64,000 nt of DNA from Pseudomonas sp. B28(2017) (GCF_002113025.1 NZ_NEJH01000003.1:620001-684000); one strand, 5' to 3'; counted from the stretch's first letter, positions 7,451 to 16,199 are shown. Numbers and translations are program-made. Notes: generated from the letters alone by a model not told the origin.

Positions 7451-9589
7451 ATGTTTGAGTATTTGAACACGTTGCGAACCACCTGCCTGGCCCGTGCAAT
7501 GGCGATGGCTCTTTTCGCCACCGGCCTGCCAGGTATGAACGTTTGGGCCGCAGACCCGGTCCAGGTCGTTCCGGCCGTGCCGGATGTGCCCAGCCTGCAG
7601 TCTCTGCGCGGCCTGACACCACCCGACCCTTCGGGAACCGAAGGCGGGCGCAAAGTCGACCTGATGACCGACTACGTGCTCAATCGTTCGGCGGCAGTGC
7701 TCCTGGGCAAGGCACTGTTCTGGGACATGGAGATCGGCAGCGATGGTTCCACCGCTTGTGCGTCCTGCCACTTTCACGCTGGCGCCGATCACCGCACCAC
7801 CAACCAGATCAACCCGGGACAGGCGAACACCAATGCGAACGTCTCGTCGATCTTCAACAAACCGTTCACCGCCTCCGACATCCCGGGCGACGTGCCGACC
7901 TACACCACCAGGTCCGGTGGCAAGGGCGGTCCGAACTACCTGTTGAAGAAAGGCGATTTCCCGACCCATGTGCTGGCTGATCCGCTGGATCGCAACTCGG
8001 CGATTCTTTACTCGACTGACGATGTGATCGGCTCTCAAGGCGTGTTCGACGCCAACTTCGTCAAGCCCCATCAGTCGCGGTTCGACAAGTGCATCCAGCA
8101 GCCGGACGGCATCTTCCAGGTGGGTGGCATCAATGTTCGCCGCAGCACCGGACGCAACGCGCCAACGGTGATCAACGCCGCGTTCAACGTGCGTAACTTC
8201 TGGGATGGCCGGGCCAATAACGTCTTCAACGGCTTCTCTCCATTCGGCAATCGCGACCCTGACGCCGGGATTTTCGTGACCAGCGATGGCAGTGGTGTGG
8301 CGACCAAAGTCAGGCTGGCGCTCAAGGATGCTTCCGCCGCCTCGCAAGCGGTAGGGCCTCCCGGCAGCCCGGTGGAAATGTCCTGCGGCGGTCGAACCTT
8401 CGCCGATATTGGCCGACGCATGCTCGACACCATGATGCTCAAGCAGCAGCGGATTTCGTCTACCGATTCGGTACTGGGGCCAGTCTCCGCCCACCGGCCG
8501 ACCTACCGTGAGCTAATCAAGAACGCGTTCCAGCCGCGCCTGTGGAATGCCACGCAGCAGGTCTCGCTGGGCGGCGCACCCTACACCCAGATGGAAGCGA
8601 ACTTCCCGCTGTTCTTCGGGCTGGCGATTCAGATGTATGAGTCCACGCTGATCTCGGATCAGGCACCGCTGGATGCCTACTTGCAGGGCGATCATACGGC
8701 CATGAACGAACAGCTGGTCCAGGGCATGAACCTGTTCCTGGGCAAGGGCAAATGCATCAGTTGCCACGGCGGTGCGGAATTGACCAACGCCGGCAGCCGT
8801 TTGCTGTTCCATCCTCGGGAACGGATCGAACGCATGGTCATGGCCGACAACCTGACCACGCTGTATGACAACGGTTTCTATAACACCGGTGTGCGTCCGA
8901 CGTCGGAAGACCTGGCAGTCGGTGGCTCGGATGCCTGGGGCAATCCGTTGTCCTTCACTCGTCAGTACAACACCGTACTTCAGGGCGGCCAGATTCCTGA
9001 CCCGCTGGAAGTTGATGTGTGCACCTTCGAAGTGCCCTTGAGCCCGGCCATCCCTTGCGATCCGACGCTCAAACCCAATGTCGGTTTCCGCGATGCGGTC
9101 GATGGTGCCTTCAAGACGCCGACCTTGCGCAACATCGCGCTGACCGGGCCGTATTTCCACAACGGCAGTCGCGCAACGCTGCAACAGGTCATGGAATTCT
9201 ATAACCGCGGCGGCGACCGGCGTGGCGAGGATGCCAGCAACACCAGTGGCTTCGAGCACCCGGCGGTCAATCAGCACAACGGCTCGAACCTCGATCCGGA
9301 CATGACCCGGTTGAACCTGACCCCGGATGAAGTGGATGCATTGGTCAAATTCATGGAAGTCGGCCTGACCGACCCTCGGGTAGCGTGGGAGCGGGCGCCG
9401 TTTGACCATCCGTCGCTGGTACTGCCCCAGGGCGAAAAGGGTGATGAAAACTCGGTCGGGCAAAAACCGGCCAGTCCGAAGATCACTAGCCGGCAGGCAC
9501 AGGACGCTGACTTCCAGCTCAAGCCGGTCGGTGCTGAAGGTCGTACTGCGCTGGAAGGACCGCTGCAACCGTTCAATAACGACCTGTAA
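7451..9589 (+). CDS. Periplasmic MauG/RoxA-like di-heme c-type cytochrome (large form)
   Basis: This is a 712-residue exported protein of the bacterial di-heme cytochrome c peroxidase/MauG superfamily. The signal peptide ends at VWA-A near residue 33. There are two heme c sites, CASCH at residues 103-107 and CISCH at 435-439. The family segment TLRNIALTGPYFHNG precedes FYNRGG, where Tyr584 occupies the place of the axial Met of classical peroxidases. A Tyr there is typical of MauG-type enzymes, which make high-valent iron and oxidise other proteins or polymers. At over 700 residues it is about twice MauG size and nearer to rubber oxygenase RoxA. It is divergent from the secreted protein at 4604-6343. 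The substrate is unknown. Confidence 0.88.
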   Translation: MFEYLNTLRTTCLARAMAMALFATGLPGMNVWAADPVQVVPAVPDVPSLQSLRGLTPPDPSGTEGGRKVDLMTDYVLNRSAAVLLGKALFWDMEIGSDGSTACASCHFHAGADHRTTNQINPGQANTNANVSSIFNKPFTASDIPGDVPTYTTRSGGKGGPNYLLKKGDFPTHVLADPLDRNSAILYSTDDVIGSQGVFDANFVKPHQSRFDKCIQQPDGIFQVGGINVRRSTGRNAPTVINAAFNVRNFWDGRANNVFNGFSPFGNRDPDAGIFVTSDGSGVATKVRLALKDASAASQAVGPPGSPVEMSCGGRTFADIGRRMLDTMMLKQQRISSTDSVLGPVSAHRPTYRELIKNAFQPRLWNATQQVSLGGAPYTQMEANFPLFFGLAIQMYESTLISDQAPLDAYLQGDHTAMNEQLVQGMNLFLGKGKCISCHGGAELTNAGSRLLFHPRERIERMVMADNLTTLYDNGFYNTGVRPTSEDLAVGGSDAWGNPLSFTRQYNTVLQGGQIPDPLEVDVCTFEVPLSPAIPCDPTLKPNVGFRDAVDGAFKTPTLRNIALTGPYFHNGSRATLQQVMEFYNRGGDRRGEDASNTSGFEHPAVNQHNGSNLDPDMTRLNLTPDEVDALVKFMEVGLTDPRVAWERAPFDHPSLVLPQGEKGDENSVGQKPASPKITSRQAQDADFQLKPVGAEGRTALEGPLQPFNNDL

Positions 9590-9603
9590 CAGGTTTTGCC
9601 CTT

Positions 9604-9642
9604 GCGTCACTGGTGACCGATGGACGCCAGTGACGCTTTTTT
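9604..9642 (+). terminator. Intrinsic terminator after the di-heme enzyme gene
   Basis: Perfect 10-bp stem (GCGTCACTGG / CCAGTGACGC) followed by six T residues, 15 bases after the stop codon. It makes the di-heme gene a single transcription unit, separate from the diguanylate cyclase. Confidence 0.85.
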
Positions 9643-9740
9643 ACAAATACCACAGTATTTCACTCAGCAAATCGGGGGTTCTGCCGTTACAGTGGTTGGC
9701 ATATTGCCATCAATTGATTTGACCGGTCGGAGCTTTACCC

Positions 9741-11033
9741 TTGCCGCGTTCTTCCGCTGTGCGTTTCAGTCACTTCCTGCCGTCATTGTTGCTGTTGCTG
9801 GCGGGGCTTGCGGCTGCATACATCAAGGATCTGAACGTCTTTTTCACCTCGCTGTTCAACGTGCTGCCCACTCTGGTGCTGTTGCTCGGTGGCGCCTATT
9901 GCGCGGTATACCGACGTCAGCGTGAACTGTTTCTGATGGTCACGGTGTACATCGCCTACTTCCTGCTCGACACCCAGACTGACTATTACCGCGACAACGG
10001 CAAGGTGCGCGACGATGCCGCCGTGGTCTTTCATTTGTGTTGCCTGCTGCTGCCGCTGCTGTTTGGCATCTTCGCGGCATGGCAGGAGCGCACCCATCTG
10101 TTCCAGGACATGGTGGCGCGTTTCGCCGTATTGCTGGCGGTCGGCAGCGTGGCGCTGGGACTTGAGCAAAGCTATCCGCACGCGCTGCTGATCTGGCTGT
10201 CGGAGATTCGCTGGCCTGCCTTGCATGGTGCCTGGATGAGCCTGATCCAGTTGTCCTATCCGGTGTTCATGGCTGCGTTTGTGCTGCTGGCCTGGCAATA
10301 CTGGCGTAGCCCGCGACCGCTGCATGCCGCGCAATGGGTGGGGCTGCTCGGGTTGTTCTGGATGTTGCCGAAAACCTTCATCCTGCCGTTCACGCTGAAC
10401 ATCATGTGCAGCCAGGTGATGCTGATGATCGCCGCCGCCGTTGCCCATGAAGCCTATCAAATGGCTTTCCGCGACGAACTGACCGGGCTGCCGGGCCGTC
10501 GAGCGCTGAATGAACGCATGCAACGGTTGGGGCGCAACTACGTGTTGGCGATGAGCGACGTCGACCACTTCAAGAAATTCAACGACACCCACGGCCACGA
10601 TGTCGGCGATCAGGTGCTGCGGCTGGTGGCCAGCAAGCTGGCGAAAATCGGCGGTGGCGGTAAGGCGTATCGCTATGGCGGCGAGGAATTTGCCCTGGTG
10701 TTTGCAGGCAAGACCCTCGAAGAGTGCATGCCGCACCTGGAAGTCATCCGCGAGTCCATCGCCACTTACAACATTCAGCTGCGTAATCAGGAAAGTCGCC
10801 CGCAGGACGATAATCAGGGGCGCCAGCGGCGTGCCGGTTCCGCTGCGTCGAGCGTATCGGTGACGGTCAGTATCGGCGTTGCCGAACGGATCGATCAACG
10901 CACCCCGGAAGAGGTGCTCAAGTCCGCTGACCAGGCGCTCTACAGTGCCAAGGGCGCCGGGCGCAACTGCGTGATGGCGTTCGGGCAGAACCGCCGCGGC
11001 GCGGTGCGCATGGAGGCGGCTACGGTTGAGTGA
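9741..11033 (+). CDS. Membrane diguanylate cyclase (GGEEF)
   Basis: A 430-residue protein with an N-terminal block of about six or seven hydrophobic segments (residues 1-230) and a C-terminal GGDEF domain that makes c-di-GMP from two GTP. The signature is GGEEF at residues 313-317, a catalytically competent form. The substrate-side segment DVDHFKKFNDTHGHDVGD is intact. No RxxD motif precedes the signature at the usual 5-residue distance, so product inhibition through the I-site is unlikely. The start is a TTG at 9741, supported by GGAG at 9729-9732 with an 8-base gap. It sits between two acyl-CoA dehydrogenases; from memory P. putida has a GGDEF gene (PP_0369) in the same place. Confidence 0.88.
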   Translation: MPRSSAVRFSHFLPSLLLLLAGLAAAYIKDLNVFFTSLFNVLPTLVLLLGGAYCAVYRRQRELFLMVTVYIAYFLLDTQTDYYRDNGKVRDDAAVVFHLCCLLLPLLFGIFAAWQERTHLFQDMVARFAVLLAVGSVALGLEQSYPHALLIWLSEIRWPALHGAWMSLIQLSYPVFMAAFVLLAWQYWRSPRPLHAAQWVGLLGLFWMLPKTFILPFTLNIMCSQVMLMIAAAVAHEAYQMAFRDELTGLPGRRALNERMQRLGRNYVLAMSDVDHFKKFNDTHGHDVGDQVLRLVASKLAKIGGGGKAYRYGGEEFALVFAGKTLEECMPHLEVIRESIATYNIQLRNQESRPQDDNQGRQRRAGSAASSVSVTVSIGVAERIDQRTPEEVLKSADQALYSAKGAGRNCVMAFGQNRRGAVRMEAATVE

Positions 11034-11118
11034 TGATGACGCATTCAGCGTCTGGACGGTGATTGTGAGGCGTGGTCGGCGGCAGTAGGTTGAAGAAATC
11101 TGCTGACGGAGAATGACC

Positions 11119-12915
11119 ATGCCCGAGTACAAAGCTCCCTTGCGCGACATGCGCTTTCTGATCGACCACGTCTTCGACTTTCACAGTAACTACGCTGCAC
11201 TGGGGGCCACCGATGCCAGCCCGGACATGGTCAATGCGATCCTCGAAGAAGGCGCGAAGTTCTGCGAAAACGTGCTGTCGCCGCTCAACCGCAGTGGCGA
11301 TGAAGAAGGCTGCCATTTCGATAATGGCGTGGTGACAACGCCTGCAGGCTTCAAGCAGGCTTTCGCACAGTATGTGGAAGGTGGCTGGCATGGCCTGGCG
11401 GCCGATCCAGCGTACGGCGGCCAGGGTTTGCCCAGCTCTCTGGGGCTGGTCATCAGCGAAATGGTGGCTTCCAGCAACACCTCATGGGGCATGTACCCCG
11501 GCCTGACCCACGGTGCGATGTCGGCGGTCCACGCCCATGGCACCGAGGAGCAGAAACAGACCTATTTGAAGAAGCTCACCGCTGGCCAATGGACTGGCAC
11601 CATGTGCCTGACCGAAGCCCATTGCGGCACCGACCTTGGCATCATCAAGACCCGCGCCGTACCTCAGGCCGATGGCAGTTACGCGATCTCCGGCAGCAAG
11701 ATTTTCATCTCCGCCGGTGAGCACGATATGAGCGATAACATCATTCACCTGGTATTGGCCAAGTTGCCGGATGCACCGGCCGGGACCAAGGGCATTTCGC
11801 TGTTCATCGTACCCAAGTTCCTGCCCGATGCCTTGGGTGAAGCAGGCGAGCGCAATGGCGTGTCTTGCGGCTCGATCGAGCACAAAATGGGCATCAAGGC
11901 CTCGGCCACCTGCGTACTGAATTTTGATGGGGCCAAGGGTTTCCTGATCGGTGAAGCGAACAAGGGCCTGAACTGCATGTTCACCATGATGAACCACGCG
12001 CGGCTGGGCACCGGCATGCAGGGGTTGTGTCTGGGCGAGGCGAGCTTCCAGGGTGCGATCAAGTACGCCAACGAGCGATTGCAGATGCGCTCGCTGACCG
12101 GCCCGAAAGCGCCGGAAAAGGCCGCCGACCCGATTATCGTGCACCCTGATGTGCGGCGGATGTTGCTGACGATGAAAGCCTTCAACGAGGGCAATCGCGC
12201 GCTGACCTACTTCACCGCGCAGTTGCTCGACATTGCACACCTGAGCCCGGATGAAACGGCGCGTCAGGATGCCGAAGACCTGCTGGCACTCCTCACACCG
12301 ATCTGCAAAGCCTTCATGACCGACACCGGGCTGGAGGTGACCAACCACGGCATGCAGGTGTTCGGCGGCCACGGGTTCATTCGCGAATGGGGTATGGAGC
12401 AGTTGGTACGCGACTGCCGTATCGCGCCGATCTATGAAGGTACCAACGGTATACAGGCGCTGGACTTGCTGGGGCGCAAGGTACTCGGCAGCCAGGGCAA
12501 GCTGCTGCGCGGGTTCACCAAAATCGTCCACAAGTTCTGTGTTGATAATGTCGGGCATCCACAACTGGCCGGGTATGTGGCGCAGCTCGATCAACTGAAC
12601 CGGCAGTGGGGTGAGTTGACGACCAGAGTCGGCATGGCGGCGATGAAAAACCCTGACGAAGTCGGTGCCGCGTCGGTGGATTACCTGATGTACAGCGGTT
12701 ACATCATCCTCGGCTACCTGTGGTTGCGCATGGCGCTGGTGGCTCAGGCGCAGCTCGATGCTGGTAGCGGCGATGGCGACTTCTGCCGGGGCAAATTGGC
12801 GACCAGCGAGTTTTACTTCAAGCGTCTGTTGCCACGCACTGCCGCACATCGGGCAGCCATCGAAGCGGGTAGCGATTGCCTGATGCAACTGCCAGCGGAG
12901 ATGTTTGCGCTTTAG
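11119..12915 (+). CDS. Acyl-CoA dehydrogenase (PA0507-like paralogue)
   Basis: A 598-residue FAD-dependent acyl-CoA dehydrogenase, a close paralogue of the one at 2727 (shared YKAPLRDMRF start, MCLTEAHCGTDLG flavin segment, extra C-terminal domain). The catalytic Glu is in YEGTNGIQALDL, residue 440. Two ATGs are possible, at 11113 and 11119. GGAG at 11108-11111 is only 1 base from the first but 7 bases from the second, so 11119 is chosen, which also matches the paralogues' N-termini. It follows the diguanylate cyclase by 85 bases with no terminator between, so they may be co-transcribed. The substrate chain length cannot be told from the sequence. Confidence 0.92.
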   Translation: MPEYKAPLRDMRFLIDHVFDFHSNYAALGATDASPDMVNAILEEGAKFCENVLSPLNRSGDEEGCHFDNGVVTTPAGFKQAFAQYVEGGWHGLAADPAYGGQGLPSSLGLVISEMVASSNTSWGMYPGLTHGAMSAVHAHGTEEQKQTYLKKLTAGQWTGTMCLTEAHCGTDLGIIKTRAVPQADGSYAISGSKIFISAGEHDMSDNIIHLVLAKLPDAPAGTKGISLFIVPKFLPDALGEAGERNGVSCGSIEHKMGIKASATCVLNFDGAKGFLIGEANKGLNCMFTMMNHARLGTGMQGLCLGEASFQGAIKYANERLQMRSLTGPKAPEKAADPIIVHPDVRRMLLTMKAFNEGNRALTYFTAQLLDIAHLSPDETARQDAEDLLALLTPICKAFMTDTGLEVTNHGMQVFGGHGFIREWGMEQLVRDCRIAPIYEGTNGIQALDLLGRKVLGSQGKLLRGFTKIVHKFCVDNVGHPQLAGYVAQLDQLNRQWGELTTRVGMAAMKNPDEVGAASVDYLMYSGYIILGYLWLRMALVAQAQLDAGSGDGDFCRGKLATSEFYFKRLLPRTAAHRAAIEAGSDCLMQLPAEMFAL

Positions 12916-12936
12916 TCATGTAAATCCGTTACAAAG

Positions 12937-12962
12937 AAGCTCGCCTTGCGCGGGCTTTTTTG
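12937..12962 (+). terminator. Intrinsic terminator after the second acyl-CoA dehydrogenase
   Basis: An 8-bp stem with one G-T pair (12937-12944 / 12950-12957) followed by six T residues, 21 bases after the stop. Confidence 0.75.
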
Positions 12963-13090
12963 TTGGTGACTAAAAATAACAAAATAGTCATGAGATGACC
13001 CTATGTGTCACAAAAGTTGTTGAGGTACACTCCGACCCAACGAAAACACTCTTCCTGTGAATCACCTGTATAGATCTTGCGAGGTTTGCC

Positions 13091-14869
13091 ATGGCTGACT
13101 ACAAAGCGCCCCTGCGCGATATGCGCTTCGTCCTCAATGAAGTTTTCGAGGTCGCCAAACTATGGGCCGAGCTGCCTGCACTGGCCGAGACCGTCGATGC
13201 AGAAACGGTCGAGGCCATCCTGGAAGAAGCCGGCAAAGTCACCAGCAAAAGCATCGCACCGTTGAGCCGTGCCGCTGACGAAGAAGGTTGCCATTGGGTG
13301 GACGGTGCCGTCACCACGCCGGCAGGTTTCCCGCAGGCCTATCAGACCTACGCAGAAGGCGGCTGGGTCGGTGTCGGTGGCGATCCATCCTACGGCGGCA
13401 TGGGCATGCCCAAGGCCGTTTCGGCCCAGGTCGAAGAAATGGTCAACTCCGCCAGCCTGGCGTTCGGTCTGTATCCGATGCTGACCGCCGGCGCGTGCCT
13501 GTCGATCAACGCCCACGCCAGCGAAGAGCTCAAAGCCGCGTACCTGCCGAACATGTATGCCGGCATCTGGGCTGGTTCCATGTGCCTGACCGAACCACAC
13601 GCCGGTACCGACCTGGGGATCATCCGCACCAAGGCCGAGCCTCAGGCCGACGGTTCCTACAAAGTCAGCGGCACCAAGATCTTCATCACCGGTGGCGAAC
13701 ACGACCTGACCGAAAACATCATCCACCTGGTGCTGGCCAAGCTGCCGGACGCACCGGCGGGTCCGAAAGGCATTTCGCTGTTCCTGGTGCCCAAGTTCAT
13801 GGTCAATGCCGATGGCAGCCTGGGCGCGCGCAACCCTGCGAACTGCGGTTCGATCGAACACAAGATGGGCATCCAGGCGTCCGCCACCTGCGTGATGAAC
13901 TTCGACGAGGCCGTGGGTTATCTGGTCGGCGAGCCGAACAAGGGCCTGGCGGCGATGTTCACCATGATGAACTATGAGCGACTGGGCGTGGGTATCCAGG
14001 GCCTGGCCACTGGCGAGCGCTCGTATCAGAACGCCGTGGAATACGCACGTGATCGGCTGCAAAGCCGTGCGCCAACCGGCGCACAGAACAAGGACAAAGT
14101 GGCTGACCCGATCATCGTCCACCCGGACGTGCGTCGCATGCTGCTGACCATGAAAGCCTCGAACGAGGGTGGCCGTGCGTTCTCCACCTACGTGGCGATG
14201 CAACTGGACACCGCCAAGTTCAGCGAAGATGCCGCCACCCGCAAGCGCGCGGAAGATCTGGTGGCATTGCTGACCCCGGTGGCCAAGGCGTTCCTGACCG
14301 ACCTCGGCCTGGAAACCACCGTACACGGCCAACAGATCTTTGGCGGCCACGGTTACATCCGTGAATGGGGCCAGGAGCAACTGGTGCGCGACGTGCGCAT
14401 TACCCAGATCTATGAAGGCACCAACGGCATCCAGGCACTGGACCTGGTCGGGCGCAAGATTGTCGGCAGCGGCGGGGCGTTCTACAACCTGTTCGCCGAC
14501 GAGATTCGTCACTTCACGGCAACCGCCAGTACGGATCTCGCCGAGTTCACCAAGCCGCTGAACGACGCCGTGACCACCCTCGATGAACTGACTACGTGGT
14601 TGCTGGATCGGGTCAAAACCAATCCGAACGAAATCGGCGCGGCGTCGGTCGAGTATCTGCAGGTGTTCGGCTACGTGGCCTACGCCTACATGTGGGCCCT
14701 GATGGCCAAGGCGGCTCTCGGCAAGGAAGCGCAAGACGATTTCTACGCCAGCAAGCTGGGCACGGCGCGGTTCTATTTCGCCCGCCTGTTGCCGCGCATT
14801 CACTCGTTGAGCGCGTCGGTGAAGGCCGGTAGCGAATCGTTGTTTCTGCTGGATCCAGGACAATTCTGA
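13091..14869 (+). CDS. Acyl-CoA dehydrogenase (FadE2 / PA0508-like)
   Basis: The third member of the family in this window, 592 residues, starting [10 protein letters not shown]. It has the flavin segment MCLTEPHAGTDLG, the catalytic Glu442 in YEGTNGIQALDL, and the additional C-terminal domain. It differs more from the other two than they do from each other, for example in the run of residues after the catalytic Glu and in the C-terminal domain, so it probably prefers another chain length. The P. aeruginosa orthologue PA0508 has been called FadE2 and linked to medium chains, as I recall. It has its own intergenic region upstream (12963-13090) after a terminator. No PsrA-type site was seen there, unlike the first paralogue. 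Confidence 0.92.
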   Translation: MADYKAPLRDMRFVLNEVFEVAKLWAELPALAETVDAETVEAILEEAGKVTSKSIAPLSRAADEEGCHWVDGAVTTPAGFPQAYQTYAEGGWVGVGGDPSYGGMGMPKAVSAQVEEMVNSASLAFGLYPMLTAGACLSINAHASEELKAAYLPNMYAGIWAGSMCLTEPHAGTDLGIIRTKAEPQADGSYKVSGTKIFITGGEHDLTENIIHLVLAKLPDAPAGPKGISLFLVPKFMVNADGSLGARNPANCGSIEHKMGIQASATCVMNFDEAVGYLVGEPNKGLAAMFTMMNYERLGVGIQGLATGERSYQNAVEYARDRLQSRAPTGAQNKDKVADPIIVHPDVRRMLLTMKASNEGGRAFSTYVAMQLDTAKFSEDAATRKRAEDLVALLTPVAKAFLTDLGLETTVHGQQIFGGHGYIREWGQEQLVRDVRITQIYEGTNGIQALDLVGRKIVGSGGAFYNLFADEIRHFTATASTDLAEFTKPLNDAVTTLDELTTWLLDRVKTNPNEIGAASVEYLQVFGYVAYAYMWALMAKAALGKEAQDDFYASKLGTARFYFARLLPRIHSLSASVKAGSESLFLLDPGQF

Positions 14870-15051
14870 GGCAGTAGCATTTTGTAAGCATTCTCTTACA
14901 TAACGTGCTGCTGTTCTCCCATAGATGCAAATTGGATCCAGAGCTAATCTATTTCACATGGACGTAGCGCAGGAAGCGCAAAGCAACAACACGGACACGT
15001 AGGATTCTGCCAGGACGGCGGAATGAAATGGATGTCAGGGAAACAGTCTGC

Positions 15052-15079
15052 AAAGCCCCGCTTCGGCGGGGTTTTCTTT
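15052..15079. terminator. Terminator between convergent acyl-CoA dehydrogenase and lysR genes
   Basis: CCCCGC-TTCG-GCGGGG hairpin with a stable tetraloop, flanked by A residues before and by TTTTCTTTT after. It can stop transcripts from the plus-strand dehydrogenase and, less strongly, from the minus-strand lysR gene that ends at 15097. The 180 bases between the dehydrogenase stop and this hairpin show no gene. Confidence 0.8.
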
Positions 15080-15096
15080 TGCCCAAAGAAAAGTTT

Positions 15097-16026
15097 CTAG
15101 CTCAGCCCATCCAGGGCCTGCGCGCTGTTCATGCGCACATCCGGGCCATTTATCACCTCTTCCAGCAATGTCCGCAGCAATGCCAGAGAAGTCTGTTGCC
15201 GTTGCACATCCCGACACACCAAGCCGACTTTCAGCGGCACTCGCGGTTCGCTCAGGGGTTTCCACAGCAGTTCGTGGTTGCCATGGGTCTTTTGCGAGCG
15301 CCCGGGCAGTACCGTCGCCAGGCGCGTGTGCGGCAGGCTGTCGAGGATGCCGGCCATGTTGTTCAGTTCGGCTTGCACCTGTGGGCGACGTCCGAGGCTT
15401 GTCAGTTGTGCCTGCCAGATCTGCCTTATTTGAAATTCCTCGCCCAGCAGCAACATCGGCAGCTCGGCAGCCTGACTCATGGACACTTTTTTGAATTCAC
15501 GCAGCGGATGCTCTGCCGGGATGACCAGGGTCAGTTCATCTTCGTACAGCATCACGCCATGCAAACCAGGCTGGCGGGGTGGCAGGTAGCTGATGCCGAT
15601 GTCCAGAGAGCCGTTGAGTAGTCGCCGCTCGATTTCCAGGCCGGTCAGTTCATAGATCTGCACCACCAGATGCGGCTGCGCCTTGCGCACTCGCTCGAGC
15701 ATCTGCGGAACGAGGCTGGTGTGCACGGTCTGCAATACACCGATGGCCAGGGTGCGCAGCGCCTGACCCTTGAAGTTGCCAAGCGCTTCCCGTGCCCGTT
15801 GCAGGCCATCGAGCAATGGCAGGGCGTGGTTGTACAGTGTGTGGGCCGCGAGCGTCGGCAACAGGCGTTTGCTACTGCGCTCGAACAGGCTCACATCGAG
15901 GTTTTGTTCCAAGTGGCGGATTTGCTGGGACAGTGCCGGCTGGGAAATGGACAGGCGCTCGGCGGCCCGGCCCACGTGGCCTTCTTCATAGACCGCGACG
16001 AAATAACGCAGTTGCTTGAAATCCAT
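15097..16026 (-). CDS. LysR-family transcriptional regulator
   Basis: A 309-residue LysR-type regulator. The winged helix-turn-helix occupies residues 1-60, with the recognition part GRAAERLSISQPALSQQIRHLE at about 19-40. The rest is the two-lobed effector-binding domain. It is divergent from the class III aminotransferase at 16196 across 169 bases, so that gene is its likely target. A perfect inverted repeat ATAAGT-ATT-ACTTAT (16025-16039) covers its own start codon, in keeping with autoregulation. The effector is unknown. In P. fluorescens B16, as I recall, a regulator and an aminotransferase were counted with the pqq genes; whether these are the same genes is not shown here. Confidence 0.9.
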   Translation of the reverse strand: MDFKQLRYFVAVYEEGHVGRAAERLSISQPALSQQIRHLEQNLDVSLFERSSKRLLPTLAAHTLYNHALPLLDGLQRAREALGNFKGQALRTLAIGVLQTVHTSLVPQMLERVRKAQPHLVVQIYELTGLEIERRLLNGSLDIGISYLPPRQPGLHGVMLYEDELTLVIPAEHPLREFKKVSMSQAAELPMLLLGEEFQIRQIWQAQLTSLGRRPQVQAELNNMAGILDSLPHTRLATVLPGRSQKTHGNHELLWKPLSEPRVPLKVGLVCRDVQRQQTSLALLRTLLEEVINGPDVRMNSAQALDGLS

Positions 16027-16039
16027 AAGTATTACTTAT
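16025..16039. promoter_or_regulatory. Palindrome over the lysR start codon, possible LysR operator
   Basis: A perfect inverted repeat of two 6-bp arms around ATT (ATAAGT / ACTTAT). It contains the T-N11-A spacing expected of LysR-type sites and overlaps the lysR ATG. Seen directly; the binding role is inference. Confidence 0.45.
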
Positions 16040-16127
16040 TGAAAATGCTGAGAAATCGAAATGGCTGAACACCCCGTCTGAGCCTAGTCTAACCGCATTC
16101 ACAGGGCTTACAGGGCCATAGAGCGCG

Positions 16128-16199
16128 ATGAATACCGTTTGTTTCGATGGTGTTTACATAGGTAAGGCAAAAAACCTCAAAAGAGGTTTTTTCAGATGA
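16128..16199 (+). CDS. Possible 23-residue leader peptide ahead of the aminotransferase
   Basis: An ATG at 16128 opens a 23-codon frame whose TGA (16197-16199) overlaps the aminotransferase ATG (16196-16198) as ATGA. The peptide is basic near its end (AKNLKRGFFR). Translation would run through the hairpin at 16169-16192, which carries the aminotransferase ribosome binding site, so ribosome movement could open or close that hairpin. No strong ribosome binding site is visible for the leader itself. This is a candidate only. Confidence 0.35.
   Translation: MNTVCFDGVYIGKAKNLKRGFFR
16169..16192 (+). promoter_or_regulatory. Hairpin sequestering the aminotransferase ribosome binding site
   Basis: A perfect 10-bp stem (16169-16178 / 16183-16192) with an AAAA loop. 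The 3' arm begins with GAGG, the likely Shine-Dalgarno, 9 bases before the ATG at 16196, and ends in six T residues. It therefore looks both like an intrinsic terminator and like a lock on translation. Such a structure directly before a start codon suggests attenuation or translational control. Confidence 0.6.

Noticed and set aside
7225..7458. 77-codon plus-strand frame before the di-heme enzyme gene
   Set aside because: It overlaps the start of the enzyme, lies in AT-rich DNA, has no ribosome site and no recognisable pattern.
7355..9610. Long minus-strand frames opposite the di-heme enzyme gene
   Set aside because: Antisense frames are common in GC-rich genes. Their translations are rich in Arg, His and Gly without domains, while the plus strand has a signal peptide and two heme motifs.
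11482..14863. Long minus-strand frames opposite the second and third acyl-CoA dehydrogenases
   Set aside because: They mirror the codon pattern of the real genes and carry no known domain.
16027..16127. A further small gene between lysR and the leader ORF
   Set aside because: No frame with a ribosome site; the stretch looks like ordinary promoter DNA.
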